This document shows positions 1 through 5,612 of a stretch of DNA of 8,185 bases, one piece after another (the first letter of the stretch is position 1; each line of letters starts with the position of its first letter). This DNA is from Candidatus Omnitrophota bacterium (GTDB taxonomy: Bacteria > Omnitrophota > Gorgyraeia > Duberdicusellales > 4484-171), in contig JAQTUC010000065.1 in NCBI GenBank assembly GCA_028710385.1, forward strand, positions 1 through 8,185. Direction: 5' to 3'. Made by a program: the position numbers and the translations under genes. Below the pieces are notes generated by a model. The model was given only the letters and a program-made list of their open reading frames with translations. It did no database searches and was not told the DNA's origin.

Positions 1-300
1 GGCAACTACGCGTTTTATTCCTGAGCTTATAACTTTATCAACGCAGGGAGGGGTTTTTCCGAAATGGCAGCATGGCTCAAGATTAACATATAAAGTTGCG
101 CCGCTGATATTTGCCTTTGCGTTATCTATCGCTTCAATCTCTGCGTGAGCCTCGCCGCTTTTTTTATGGTAGCCGCAGGAAATTTCCCTGTTATTTTTTA
201 CAATAACAGCTCCAACCATGGGGTTTGGCGAGGTATTCCCTTCGGCTTTTTTTGCAAGATCCAGTGTTTTCCTTAAAAAATAAATATCCTGCTTGTTCAC
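1..300 (-). CDS. ribD: Riboflavin biosynthesis protein RibD, N-terminal deaminase part (cut by window edge)
   Basis: The first 100 codons are present; the rest lies beyond the left edge. This part is the zinc deaminase domain, which deaminates the 2,5-diamino-6-ribosylamino-pyrimidinone phosphate made from GTP; a reductase domain would normally follow. Visible signatures are TSPNPMVGAVIV (residues 23-34), the HAE zinc/catalytic motif (H52, E54) and EPCCHFGKTPPC (75-86), with C77 and C86 as the other expected zinc ligands. The start is GTG at 300-298. It is supported by an AAAGGAA site six bases upstream (313-307), which lies inside the 3' end of the preceding PHP gene, and by the alignment of the N-terminus with the family. 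Only one base separates the PHP stop codon from this GTG, so translation is probably coupled. Whether the reductase domain is intact cannot be seen. Confidence 0.95.
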   Translation of the reverse strand, partial: MNKQDIYFLRKTLDLAKKAEGNTSPNPMVGAVIVKNNREISCGYHKKSGEAHAEIEAIDNAKANISGATLYVNLEPCCHFGKTPPCVDKVISSGIKRVVA

Positions 301-301
301 T

Positions 302-1138
302 CTAAATTCCTTTTTTCTTCTTCATCGCCAAAAGCCACTCGTAAGGAATAGTTACATCGCCGATTTTTGTAAAATCCCTGTAGCTTCCGTGGGCATCTGA
401 GCCTCCGCTTTTTAAAATACCGAATTTATCCGCCATATTTTTATACATAAGTTTTTTAGCATCTGAAAAACGCGGATAAATCACTTCCAGGCCGTCAATG
501 CCGAGTGAAACAAATTCCTCAATCCAGGACTGATCCGGTATTGCGTTAGGGTGCGCCAAGAATGCAAGCCCGCCGTATTTTTTTATTAATTGTACTGCTT
601 CCTCTACCGAATATTTAAACCGCGCCATATAGCCTGGCTTGCCCGGAGAAAGGTATTTTCCAAAAGCCTGCGCGACAGATTTTGCGTATCCTTTTTGTAT
701 AAGATAAAGCGCTAAGTGCAGCCTGGTCGGTATCGCATTTTTTGTTTTTAAAAGTATCTCATCGCTGCTTAACCTTAAACCAAGAGCTTTAAGCTTATCT
801 ATCATTTTTATGAGGCGTTCCTGCCTTAAAATGCGGATATCGAAAAGCTCTTTCTTAAGATTTTCATCTCGGGAATTAAGGAAATATCCGAGAACGTGTA
901 TTTCTATATCGTTCTTTTGGGCGCTTAATTCAATCCCTTCAACAAGCTCAATACCGTAAGTTTCACTCGCCTTTCTTGCTTCTTCAAGGCCGTCAACAGT
1001 ATCGTGGTCGGTAATAGCTATTGCGGAAAGATTCTTTTCCTTCGCAATTTTAAAAATTTCTTCAATCGTCGCGTCGCTGTCAGAAAAAACAGAGTGTATG
1101 TGAAGGTCGCATTTTTGAAGTAATTTATTTTTATCCAT
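302..1138 (-). CDS. PHP-domain metal-dependent phosphoesterase (TrpH/YciV-like)
   Basis: A 278-residue cytoplasmic hydrolase of the polymerase-and-histidinol-phosphatase superfamily. The metal-binding set looks complete: DLHIHS (H13, H15), D20, TDHD (D44, H45), GIEL (E70), H81, LAHP (H196) and GSDAHG (D248, H250). The small helical insertion at about residues 90-180 and the total length match the TrpH/YciV group. Members of that group act on 3',5'-bisphosphonucleotides or the 5' ends of short RNAs (RNase AM in E. coli); which substrate applies here cannot be read from the sequence. The ATG at 1138 has no visible Shine-Dalgarno site. The gene lies 37 bases after nusB and one base before ribD, so it is probably part of the ribBA-ribH-nusB-PHP-ribD transcript. 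A histidinol-phosphatase role is less likely given the TrpH-like motif order, but is not excluded. Confidence 0.9.
   Translation of the reverse strand: MDKNKLLQKCDLHIHSVFSDSDATIEEIFKIAKEKNLSAIAITDHDTVDGLEEARKASETYGIELVEGIELSAQKNDIEIHVLGYFLNSRDENLKKELFDIRILRQERLIKMIDKLKALGLRLSSDEILLKTKNAIPTRLHLALYLIQKGYAKSVAQAFGKYLSPGKPGYMARFKYSVEEAVQLIKKYGGLAFLAHPNAIPDQSWIEEFVSLGIDGLEVIYPRFSDAKKLMYKNMADKFGILKSGGSDAHGSYRDFTKIGDVTIPYEWLLAMKKKKGI
307..313 (-). promoter_or_regulatory. Ribosome binding site that decides the ribD GTG start
   Basis: AAAGGAA lies six bases before GTG at 300-298, within the last codons of the PHP gene. No ATG in the ribD frame is nearby; the only nearby ATG (near 330) belongs to the PHP reading frame. 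This makes GTG the credible start. Confidence 0.7.
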
Positions 1139-1175
1139 AAGTAAGAAAATGAGAAAATAGTGTTTGTAGCGGAAT

Positions 1176-1604
1176 TTATTGCGTTACCTGGTCAACCTTT
1201 TTGCTTTCCATTTTGTAAATCTTATCAAGGACTCCGTTTACAAAACGAGGCGAATCAATATCTCCGAAACGTTTGGCCAGCTCTATAGCTTCGTTTATTG
1301 AAACTTTAGGCGGTATTTCCGGCAGATTTATGATTTCAAAACATGCCAGCCTTAATATATTCCTGTCAATAACAGCCATACGGTCAATTTCCCAGTTTTT
1401 GACATATTTTTTAATTAAAGCATCAAGGTTCTGCAGATTTTTGCACACGCCATCAATAAGGGTGAATGAAAAATCAATAACTTCCTGCTTTTGTGGGTAA
1501 TTTTTAATATAACTCTGAAAGGCAGATTGATAATCGCACTTAGCTATTTCAATCTGATAAAGTATGTGTATAGCGATTTCCCTTGCTTTAGAACGTAAGC
1601 GCAT
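1176..1604 (-). CDS. nusB: Transcription antitermination factor NusB
   Basis: A 142-residue all-helical RNA-binding protein of normal family length. NusB binds boxA RNA together with S10 (NusE) and supports antitermination of rRNA operons. Family marks are the N-terminal RSKAREIAIHILYQ (residues 4-17), the central W71...RM...D80-R-NILRLA block and NEAIELAKRFGD...SPRFVNGVLDKI (104-129). The ATG at 1604 gives the usual NusB N-terminus and no in-frame ATG precedes it. The bases just before it are three copies of a degenerate heptamer (ATCTGTT, ATCTGTA, ATCTGTC) rather than a Shine-Dalgarno site. It follows ribH by 90 bases, a common pairing across bacteria that probably reflects shared transcription rather than shared function. 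Confidence 0.97.
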   Translation of the reverse strand: MRLRSKAREIAIHILYQIEIAKCDYQSAFQSYIKNYPQKQEVIDFSFTLIDGVCKNLQNLDALIKKYVKNWEIDRMAVIDRNILRLACFEIINLPEIPPKVSINEAIELAKRFGDIDSPRFVNGVLDKIYKMESKKVDQVTQ

Positions 1605-1608
1605 AGTT

Positions 1609-1685
1609 AGACAGATTACAGATAACAGATTATATATAGCAACCTGACAGATGTTTTTAACATCATCTACTATCTGTCATCTGAT
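1609..1685. repeat. Degenerate heptanucleotide repeat tract between ribH and nusB
   Basis: On the plus strand ACAGAT(T/A) recurs with a 7-base period at 1611, 1618 and 1625. A second array in inverted sense has ATCT at 1665, 1672 and 1679 (ATCTACT, ATCTGTC, ATCTGAT). A further TGACAGATG sits at 1645-1653. TGACAGAT (1645-1652) pairs exactly with ATCTGTCA (1672-1679), and GATGTT (1650-1655) can alternatively pair with AACATC (1659-1664). The tract fills nearly the whole ribH-nusB gap. It resembles the short tandemly repeated repetitive (STRR) heptamers known from cyanobacteria in period, not necessarily in origin. Confidence 0.75.
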
Positions 1686-1694
1686 ACCTATTAT

Positions 1695-2153
1695 TTAAAT
1701 TTGTGTATAAATATTTGCCATTTCCAGAGCTGAAAGAGCAGCATCTCTTCCTTTGTTGCCTTGTTTCGTTCCGGCGCGCTCAATTGCCTGCTCAATACTG
1801 TCGGCGGTAATTATGCCAAATATAACCGGTATCCCTTTATCCAGAGAAAGCTTCGCAACCCCCTTTGCAACTTCCGACGCTATATAATCAAAATGGGGAG
1901 TGTCTCCCCTTATTACCGCGCCTAAGGTTATGACGGCATCTACTTTTTTAGTGTCAATTTTATTTAAAACCTGGGGAATTTCAAAAGCTCCCGGAGTCCA
2001 GACGACAAATACGTCTTTTTCCTCCACCCCTGATTTCTTAAGCGTATCAACGCAGCCGCTCAAAAGTTCGCTGCTTACAAATTCATTGAATCTTGAAATA
2101 ATTATTGCTATTTTTTTGCCTTTTCCTGAATAATTTCCCGTGATTTCTTTCAT
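1695..2153 (-). CDS. ribH: 6,7-dimethyl-8-ribityllumazine synthase
   Basis: A 152-residue enzyme that condenses the ribitylamino-pyrimidinedione with 3,4-dihydroxy-2-butanone 4-phosphate to give lumazine, the penultimate step to riboflavin. Family members assemble as pentamers or 60-subunit capsids. Diagnostic segments are the RFNE pocket (R21, F22), WTPGAFEIP (residues 52-60), GAVIRGDTPHFDY (78-90) with the expected catalytic H87, and the phosphate-binding R126-A-G-T-K130 stretch. Length is typical. The ATG at 2153 is preceded by the strong site AAGGAGGAG, the best ribosome binding site in the window. The gene is separated from ribBA by an unusually long 164-base gap that carries two hairpins; the first begins about eight bases upstream of this site. 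Confidence 0.98.
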   Translation of the reverse strand: MKEITGNYSGKGKKIAIIISRFNEFVSSELLSGCVDTLKKSGVEEKDVFVVWTPGAFEIPQVLNKIDTKKVDAVITLGAVIRGDTPHFDYIASEVAKGVAKLSLDKGIPVIFGIITADSIEQAIERAGTKQGNKGRDAALSALEMANIYTQI

Positions 2154-2155
2154 AT

Positions 2156-2164
2156 CTCCTCCTT
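2156..2164 (-). promoter_or_regulatory. Strong Shine-Dalgarno site of ribH
   Basis: AAGGAGGAG, with its AGGAGG core four bases from the ATG. It stands out because several neighbouring genes have no recognisable site, and because a stable hairpin (2172-2216) lies just upstream, where it could affect ribosome access. Confidence 0.85.
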
Positions 2165-2171
2165 AAATAGA

Positions 2172-2216
2172 GCGCACAACTTATGGTAGCCGCAGGCGAA
2201 CATAAGTTGTTTGCGC
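2172..2216 (-). other. Hairpin-forming inverted repeat in the ribH leader
   Basis: ACAACTTATG (2176-2185) is an exact inverted copy of CATAAGTTGT (2201-2210). After a 2-base bulge (2211-2212) the stem continues with GCGC (2172-2175) against GCGC (2213-2216), giving 14 pairs. The 15-base loop can itself form a 3-bp GCC/GGC stem. There is no T-run on the transcribed side, so it is not an intrinsic terminator. It could be an RNA leader element, or the end of an interspersed palindromic repeat. Confidence 0.7.
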
Positions 2217-2221
2217 GAATT

Positions 2222-2260
2222 GATACTGAAGACGCGATGGATAAGGGCGTCCGAAGTATC
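2222..2260 (-). other. Second imperfect hairpin between ribBA and ribH
   Basis: GATACT (2222-2227) pairs with AGTATC (2255-2260) and GACGC (2231-2235) with GCGTC (2247-2251), separated by a symmetric 3x3 internal loop; the apical loop is 11 bases. No T-run follows on the minus strand. Only five bases separate it from the 2172-2216 hairpin, so the two probably belong to one element. The remaining gap, 2261-2317, shows nothing I can name. Confidence 0.6.
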
Positions 2261-2317
2261 TAGAATAATTACATTTTCCCAAGTGTTCCCTGGCGCAGAA
2301 AAAATATTGTCTTCATT

Positions 2318-3505
2318 TTATAACAAGTGATCCAGTTTATTTTTCTTTGTATTAAGATATTTCTCGTTATCGGCGCAGGAATTTATTTTTATGGCAATTC
2401 TTTCAACAATCTCTAAGCCGTATCCTTCAAGGCCTACGATTTTTTTGGGATTATTTGTAAGCAGCCTTATTTTTGTAACGCCCAAATCAGCAAGTATCTG
2501 CGCTCCTATTCCGTAGTCACGAAGATCAGAAGCAAAACCAAGCATATTATTAGCTTCAACAGTATCCACGTCTTTTTCCTGCAGGGCATATGCCTTTATC
2601 TTATTCTTAAGCCCTATACCGCGGCCTTCCTGGCGCATATAAAGCACAACTCCTCCTGATTTGGCAATTATATCAAGGCATTCGTGCAGCTGTTTTCCGC
2701 AATCGCATCTGCGGGATAAAAAAACATCGCCGGTAAGGCATTCTGAATGCACGCGGACGATTGTGGGGCTATCGGTTATTTTTCCGCTTACTATTGCGAT
2801 ATGTTCGCTGCCGTCAATAAGCGACTCGTAAAGATGAAGCTTAAAATTCGCGTAGTCAGTAGGAAGATTTATTTTCTCTATGAGCTTTATCAGTTTTTCT
2901 TTTTTTCTGCGGTATTCAATGAGTGAGGCGATTGTGCAAATTTTTAAATTATGCTTTTTTGAAAATTCAACCAAATCAGGCAAACGCGCCATAGAACCGT
3001 CTTCTTTAATTATCTCACAGATTACGCCGGCAGGATATAAACCGGAAAGGCGGGCAAGGTCAACTGCCGCTTCTGTATGCCCTGCTCTTACAAGGACCCC
3101 ACCGTCTTTTGCCTCAAGAGGAAAGCTGTGCCCTGGCTTGGTTAAGTCCGCAGCTGTTGTCTTTGGATTTATCAGGCACTCTATTGTTTTTGCGCGGTCA
3201 TGCGCGGAAATTCCTGTTGTAATACCTGCTATTGCGTCAACCGAAATTCTCCAGGCTGTTTTAAAGGGGTCGCTTCCGGAATCAATGTGCATTGGGGAAA
3301 GATTTAACTCTTTTATTCTTTCTCTGGTAAGAGGGGCGCAAACAAGCCCCCTGGCTTCTTTTATCATAAAATTAACGGCCTCGGGAGTTGCAAATTGTGC
3401 GGCAATAACAAGGTCTCCTTCGTTTTCGCGTTTTTCGTCGTCAACGACAATTACAAATTTGCCTTGTTTTAAATCTTTTAAGATGTCTTCAATAGGGCTA
3501 AACAT
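2318..3505 (-). CDS. ribBA: Bifunctional 3,4-dihydroxy-2-butanone 4-phosphate synthase / GTP cyclohydrolase II
   Basis: A 395-residue fusion that opens both branches of riboflavin synthesis. The N-terminal half (about 1-200) converts ribulose 5-phosphate to dihydroxybutanone phosphate; it shows RENEGD (residues 26-31), RAGHTEAA (140-147) and CEIIKEDGSMAR (163-174). The C-terminal half (about 205-395) opens the GTP imidazole ring; it shows RVHSECLTGD (251-260), the zinc cysteines C256, C267 and C269, QEGRGIGL (292-299) and LLTNNPKK (348-355). Length is normal for the fusion and both active sites look intact. The ATG at 3505 lacks a clear Shine-Dalgarno site but gives the expected N-terminus. 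The gene is first after a terminator and a candidate promoter, so it probably heads the rib-nusB transcript. No FMN riboswitch consensus is seen in its leader. Confidence 0.98.
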   Translation of the reverse strand: MFSPIEDILKDLKQGKFVIVVDDEKRENEGDLVIAAQFATPEAVNFMIKEARGLVCAPLTRERIKELNLSPMHIDSGSDPFKTAWRISVDAIAGITTGISAHDRAKTIECLINPKTTAADLTKPGHSFPLEAKDGGVLVRAGHTEAAVDLARLSGLYPAGVICEIIKEDGSMARLPDLVEFSKKHNLKICTIASLIEYRRKKEKLIKLIEKINLPTDYANFKLHLYESLIDGSEHIAIVSGKITDSPTIVRVHSECLTGDVFLSRRCDCGKQLHECLDIIAKSGGVVLYMRQEGRGIGLKNKIKAYALQEKDVDTVEANNMLGFASDLRDYGIGAQILADLGVTKIRLLTNNPKKIVGLEGYGLEIVERIAIKINSCADNEKYLNTKKNKLDHLL

Positions 3506-3548
3506 AGGTTTATTTTGGAAAGGCTGATCCTCGCTTTATAAGGAGTAA

Positions 3549-3579
3549 CCCCGAATCGTCCAAAGGACTGGTTCGCGGG
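3549..3579 (-). promoter_or_regulatory. Structured hairpin at the start of the ribBA leader
   Basis: CCCCGAA (3549-3555) pairs with TTCG-GGG (3572-3579, one bulged base), enclosing an inner GTCC/GGAC stem (3558-3561 with 3565-3568) and a 3-base loop. On the minus strand the hairpin begins about six bases after the predicted -10 element, near the expected transcript start. There is no T-run, so it is not a terminator. A role in mRNA stability or translation control is inferred only. Confidence 0.55.
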
Positions 3580-3585
3580 TAAAAT

Positions 3586-3614
3586 ACATTAACGCAATTA
3601 CGCTTAATTGTCAA
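3586..3614 (-). promoter_or_regulatory. Candidate sigma70-type promoter for ribBA
   Basis: On the minus strand a perfect TTGACA (3614-3609) is followed after 17 bases by TAATGT (3591-3586), a weak -10 match. It lies between the rpsI terminator and ribBA, where a new promoter is needed. The perfect 10-bp palindrome GGGATATCCC (3622-3631) sits seven bases upstream of the -35 and could be a regulator site; that is speculative. Confidence 0.5.
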
Positions 3615-3650
3615 GATTTTTGGGATATCCCGGGGCTTATTCTTCTGGCT

Positions 3651-3700
3651 TAAAAACAAAATACCATAAAACGTACAGTTTCCTGTAGTTTTATGGTATT
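3651..3700 (-). terminator. Intrinsic terminator of the rplM-rpsI operon
   Basis: A 13-bp perfect stem (3660-3672 with 3688-3700), a single bulge at 3673 and a further 5-bp stem (3674-3678 with 3683-3687) enclose a 4-base loop. On the minus strand the hairpin runs into TTTTGTTTTT. It begins 18 bases after the rpsI stop codon. The lack of a T-run on the other side indicates action on the minus strand only. Confidence 0.9.
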
Positions 3701-3718
3701 AAGATTATATTTCCGGTT

Positions 3719-4120
3719 TTAACGTTTTGTCCACTGGAATCTGCGGCGCGCGCCTTTACGGCCGTATTTCTTGCGTTCTTTGGAACGGGGATCTCTTGTA
3801 AGAAGGTTTTCTTTGCGAAGAGCCGGCCTTAATTCTGGGTTCCATCCAAGCAATGCGCGCGAAATACCAAGGCTTATTGCGCCTGCCTGACCGTTGATTC
3901 CTCCGCCTGTTACAGTTGCCAATACATCAAATTTTCCTTCGGTGCTTGAAACAGTAAAAGGCTTTTTAACCTGCATTACCTGATCAACAGTTACGAAATA
4001 TTTATCAAGCTCTTTTCCGTTTATTGTAACCTTTCCCTTTCCTTCAAGAACCAAACGCACGCGTGCAATTGATTCTTTACGTCTTCCTGTGGCCAAAATT
4101 GATTTTGCGTCCTGCTGCAT
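3719..4120 (-). CDS. rpsI: 30S ribosomal protein S9
   Basis: A 133-residue ribosomal protein whose basic C-terminal tail reaches the P-site tRNA. Family marks are ATGRRKESIARVRL (residues 10-23), the conserved TGGGINGQAGAISLGISRALL (from 71), PELRPALRK (95-103), LTRDPRSKERKKYG (107-120) and the terminal lysine-arginine pair, here W-T-K-R. Length is normal. It starts one base after the rplM stop, and its GAGG ribosome binding site (4130-4127) lies inside the last rplM codons, so translation is coupled. This is the universal bacterial rplM-rpsI pair, closed by a strong terminator downstream. Confidence 0.98.
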   Translation of the reverse strand: MQQDAKSILATGRRKESIARVRLVLEGKGKVTINGKELDKYFVTVDQVMQVKKPFTVSSTEGKFDVLATVTGGGINGQAGAISLGISRALLGWNPELRPALRKENLLTRDPRSKERKKYGRKGARRRFQWTKR

Positions 4121-4121
4121 A

Positions 4122-4547
4122 CTATACCTCTATTTTTGTTGGTTGCTGGGCTACTTGTTCATATTTATCTTCCGCGTAAACTTTAAGCCCGCGTATCATT
4201 CTTTTCGCTAAGAGAGTTTTGGGAAGCATTCCCTTTACAGAGTTATAAAGCACGCGCGAAGGATTTTTCTCCTGCAGGCGCTTTAAGCTTATCTCCTTTA
4301 TGCCGCCAGGATAGCCGGAATACCTGTCATAGCTCTTGTTTTCCAGCTTATTTCCGGTAATTTTTACATGCTTTGCGTTTATAACTATTACTTTGTCTCC
4401 GCACAGAAAATTAGGGCTGTAAGTTGCTTTTGTTTTGCCCTGCAATATTTTTGCAATGCGGGTAGAAAGACGGCCCAAAACCTGATCTTTCGCATCAATT
4501 AATACCCATTTACGCTCTACTTTGTTGAAAAATTGTGTTTTTTTCAC
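4122..4547 (-). CDS. rplM: 50S ribosomal protein L13
   Basis: A 141-residue early-assembly protein of the large subunit. Recognisable segments are RKWVLIDAKDQVLGRLSTRIA (from residue 12), GDKVIVINA (50-58), YSGYPGG (76-82), VKGMLPK (104-110), RMIRGLKVYA (116-125) and the AQQP tail motif (133-136). The start is GTG at 4547-4545, set by a GGAGG site nine bases upstream (4561-4557) and by the family N-terminus. It is the first gene of a two-gene operon with rpsI and has a strong promoter just upstream. The 5' leader is only about 20 bases, so there is no room for a Firmicutes-type L13 autoregulatory leader. Confidence 0.98.
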   Translation of the reverse strand: MKKTQFFNKVERKWVLIDAKDQVLGRLSTRIAKILQGKTKATYSPNFLCGDKVIVINAKHVKITGNKLENKSYDRYSGYPGGIKEISLKRLQEKNPSRVLYNSVKGMLPKTLLAKRMIRGLKVYAEDKYEQVAQQPTKIEV

Positions 4548-4556
4548 TTTTTTATA

Positions 4557-4561
4557 CCTCC
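4557..4561 (-). promoter_or_regulatory. Ribosome binding site for the rplM GTG start
   Basis: GGAGG lies nine bases before GTG at 4547. It fixes the non-ATG start of rplM, since no ATG gives a better N-terminus. Confidence 0.8.
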
Positions 4562-4576
4562 AGTCAGAATTTTACT

Positions 4577-4604
4577 TTTATACCATATACAGCTGAAATG
4601 TCAA
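4577..4604 (-). promoter_or_regulatory. Strong sigma70-type promoter for rplM-rpsI
   Basis: On the minus strand TTGACA (4604-4599), a 16-base spacer and TATAAA (4582-4577). It lies between the upstream operon's terminator and the rplM ribosome binding site, leaving a very short leader. This is the best promoter match in the window. Confidence 0.8.
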
Positions 4605-4624
4605 TATTAAATTTGGGATTTACA

Positions 4625-4661
4625 GAAAAAACGAAAAAGGCCTAAAAATGGTTTTTGGCCT
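4625..4661 (-). terminator. Intrinsic terminator after the his / cysteine-rich protein operon
   Basis: On the minus strand AGGCC followed by five A pairs with five T and GGCCT (one unpaired base at 4643), with a 3-base loop. It is followed by TTTTTCGTTTTTT. It lies 11 bases after the stop codon of the cysteine-rich protein gene and just ahead of the rplM promoter, separating the two transcription units. Confidence 0.85.
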
Positions 4662-4672
4662 CAAGCGGCGTT

Positions 4673-5605
4673 TTATTCAATAAAACAGGCTGTATCGCGG
4701 CAATCAAGAAGCTTGCCTGTTTCTAAATCTACGCTTGCCCATTTGCATTTATTATCTTTCTCCGATACTATTGCAGAGCCCTGCAAGGCCAGTTTGCCTT
4801 CATTAGTCAAAAGCACCTCTGACTCTTTCATGGCGGAAAAACATTCTAAACGAAGCGTTTTCTCTGCCTCTTCTTTCGCAATGATTGTATTAATTTCTTT
4901 CATTCTCTTTACGTTATCGCAGGCGCTGCTTAAAAAAACCCTTTCCTTTAGGCCGCCGTCAGGCGCGGGAATTGAATATATTTCATCCTTTGACAAATAT
5001 TTGGCTGAATCTTTCTTTTTTATTATGAAATTGTCGCACAAAAAGACCTTTGCCCAGCTTACCTTATATTCATAATCAACGACAAAAAATGTTCCGTAAA
5101 TATTCTGCGATTCATAAGCCTTAATCAGCGTAATATGTTTATTAAAATACCCTTCGGAAATTTTCTGCGAGGAAATAACAAACTCTTTCCAGATATCCAG
5201 ATACTGTTTTATATCGGCAGATGCGGTTATAAATTCTTTTCCTTCATACTCAGAAAGGCAATGGCAGGTTGAACCCCAGCCATCCCTTATTTCATCTTTT
5301 GGATGGCGCATCAGGTTTATATCAACCATATGCTTTTGTTCGCAAAAACCGAAATCTTTCGGGCTTTCAAATACTCTTTTGCCTAATATCATTTTCATCC
5401 CCGGGCATTTAACGCATTTACCCTCTATGGAACCGAATACTCCTTTGCAATCTGAATCAAGGCTGCATTTTTGCCTGGGAAAATCTTTAAAAACATTTTC
5501 AGCTGTATCATTTACATTTGCGGGGTTGTTCTCTTTTGAAAAAATTGAGGGGTTAAAAAATACCGGAAAAAATAAAACAAAACATATGGCGGTTTTATAA
5601 AACAT
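4673..5605 (-). CDS. Predicted exported cysteine-rich protein of unknown function
   Basis: I do not recognise this family. From the ATG at 5605 it has 310 residues. The N-terminus looks like a Sec signal peptide: a lysine at position 4, a hydrophobic stretch at 5-22, and polar sequence from S23. The only cysteine near it (C8) is inside the hydrophobic core, so it is not a lipoprotein. The mature part has 13 cysteines, seven of them in residues 47-116 with spacing C47-x5-C53-x10-C64-x2-C67 and a C114-H-C116 pair. This suggests a disulfide-stabilised or metal-binding small domain followed by a larger mixed region. The frame is open five codons further upstream to a TTG (5620) that overlaps hisA; ATG is preferred because it puts the basic residue and hydrophobic core at the usual distance. 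No ribosome binding site is seen at either. It begins eight bases after hisA, so it is probably co-transcribed with it and is the last gene before a terminator. Confidence 0.75.
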   Translation of the reverse strand: MFYKTAICFVLFFPVFFNPSIFSKENNPANVNDTAENVFKDFPRQKCSLDSDCKGVFGSIEGKCVKCPGMKMILGKRVFESPKDFGFCEQKHMVDINLMRHPKDEIRDGWGSTCHCLSEYEGKEFITASADIKQYLDIWKEFVISSQKISEGYFNKHITLIKAYESQNIYGTFFVVDYEYKVSWAKVFLCDNFIIKKKDSAKYLSKDEIYSIPAPDGGLKERVFLSSACDNVKRMKEINTIIAKEEAEKTLRLECFSAMKESEVLLTNEGKLALQGSAIVSEKDNKCKWASVDLETGKLLDCRDTACFIE

Positions 5606-5612
5606 TATAATA

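Noticed and set aside
2172..2260. Intrinsic terminator between ribBA and ribH.
   Set aside because: Both hairpins lack a downstream T-run on the transcribed strand.
2183..2263. A 26-codon plus-strand ORF (ATG to TAG) covering both ribH-leader hairpins.
   Set aside because: No ribosome binding site or promoter, antisense to the operon, and the sequence is accounted for by the two inverted repeats. It could be a relic but is not supportable as a gene.
2264..2317. A 15-codon minus-strand ORF right after ribBA.
   Set aside because: Too short, with no ribosome binding site and no recognisable sequence; open frames of this length arise by chance.
2880..3527. Long plus-strand ORF opposite ribBA (215 codons), with similar ones opposite hisA, hisH, hisB and the cysteine-rich gene.
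   Set aside because: They are reading-frame shadows of well-conserved minus-strand genes and have no ribosome binding site or family features.
3506..3718. FMN riboswitch upstream of ribBA.
   Set aside because: The expected conserved core (GGGGCAGGGTGAAATTCCC-like) is absent; the space holds a terminator, a promoter and an unrelated hairpin.
4130..4165. Apparent GTTGGTTGCTGG-type short repeat at the 3' end of rplM.
   Set aside because: It encodes the conserved AQQP tail of L13 and the 7-base period does not hold beyond two units.
4562..4624. Ribosomal L13 leader structure before rplM.
   Set aside because: The predicted transcript start leaves only about 20 bases of leader, too short for that element.
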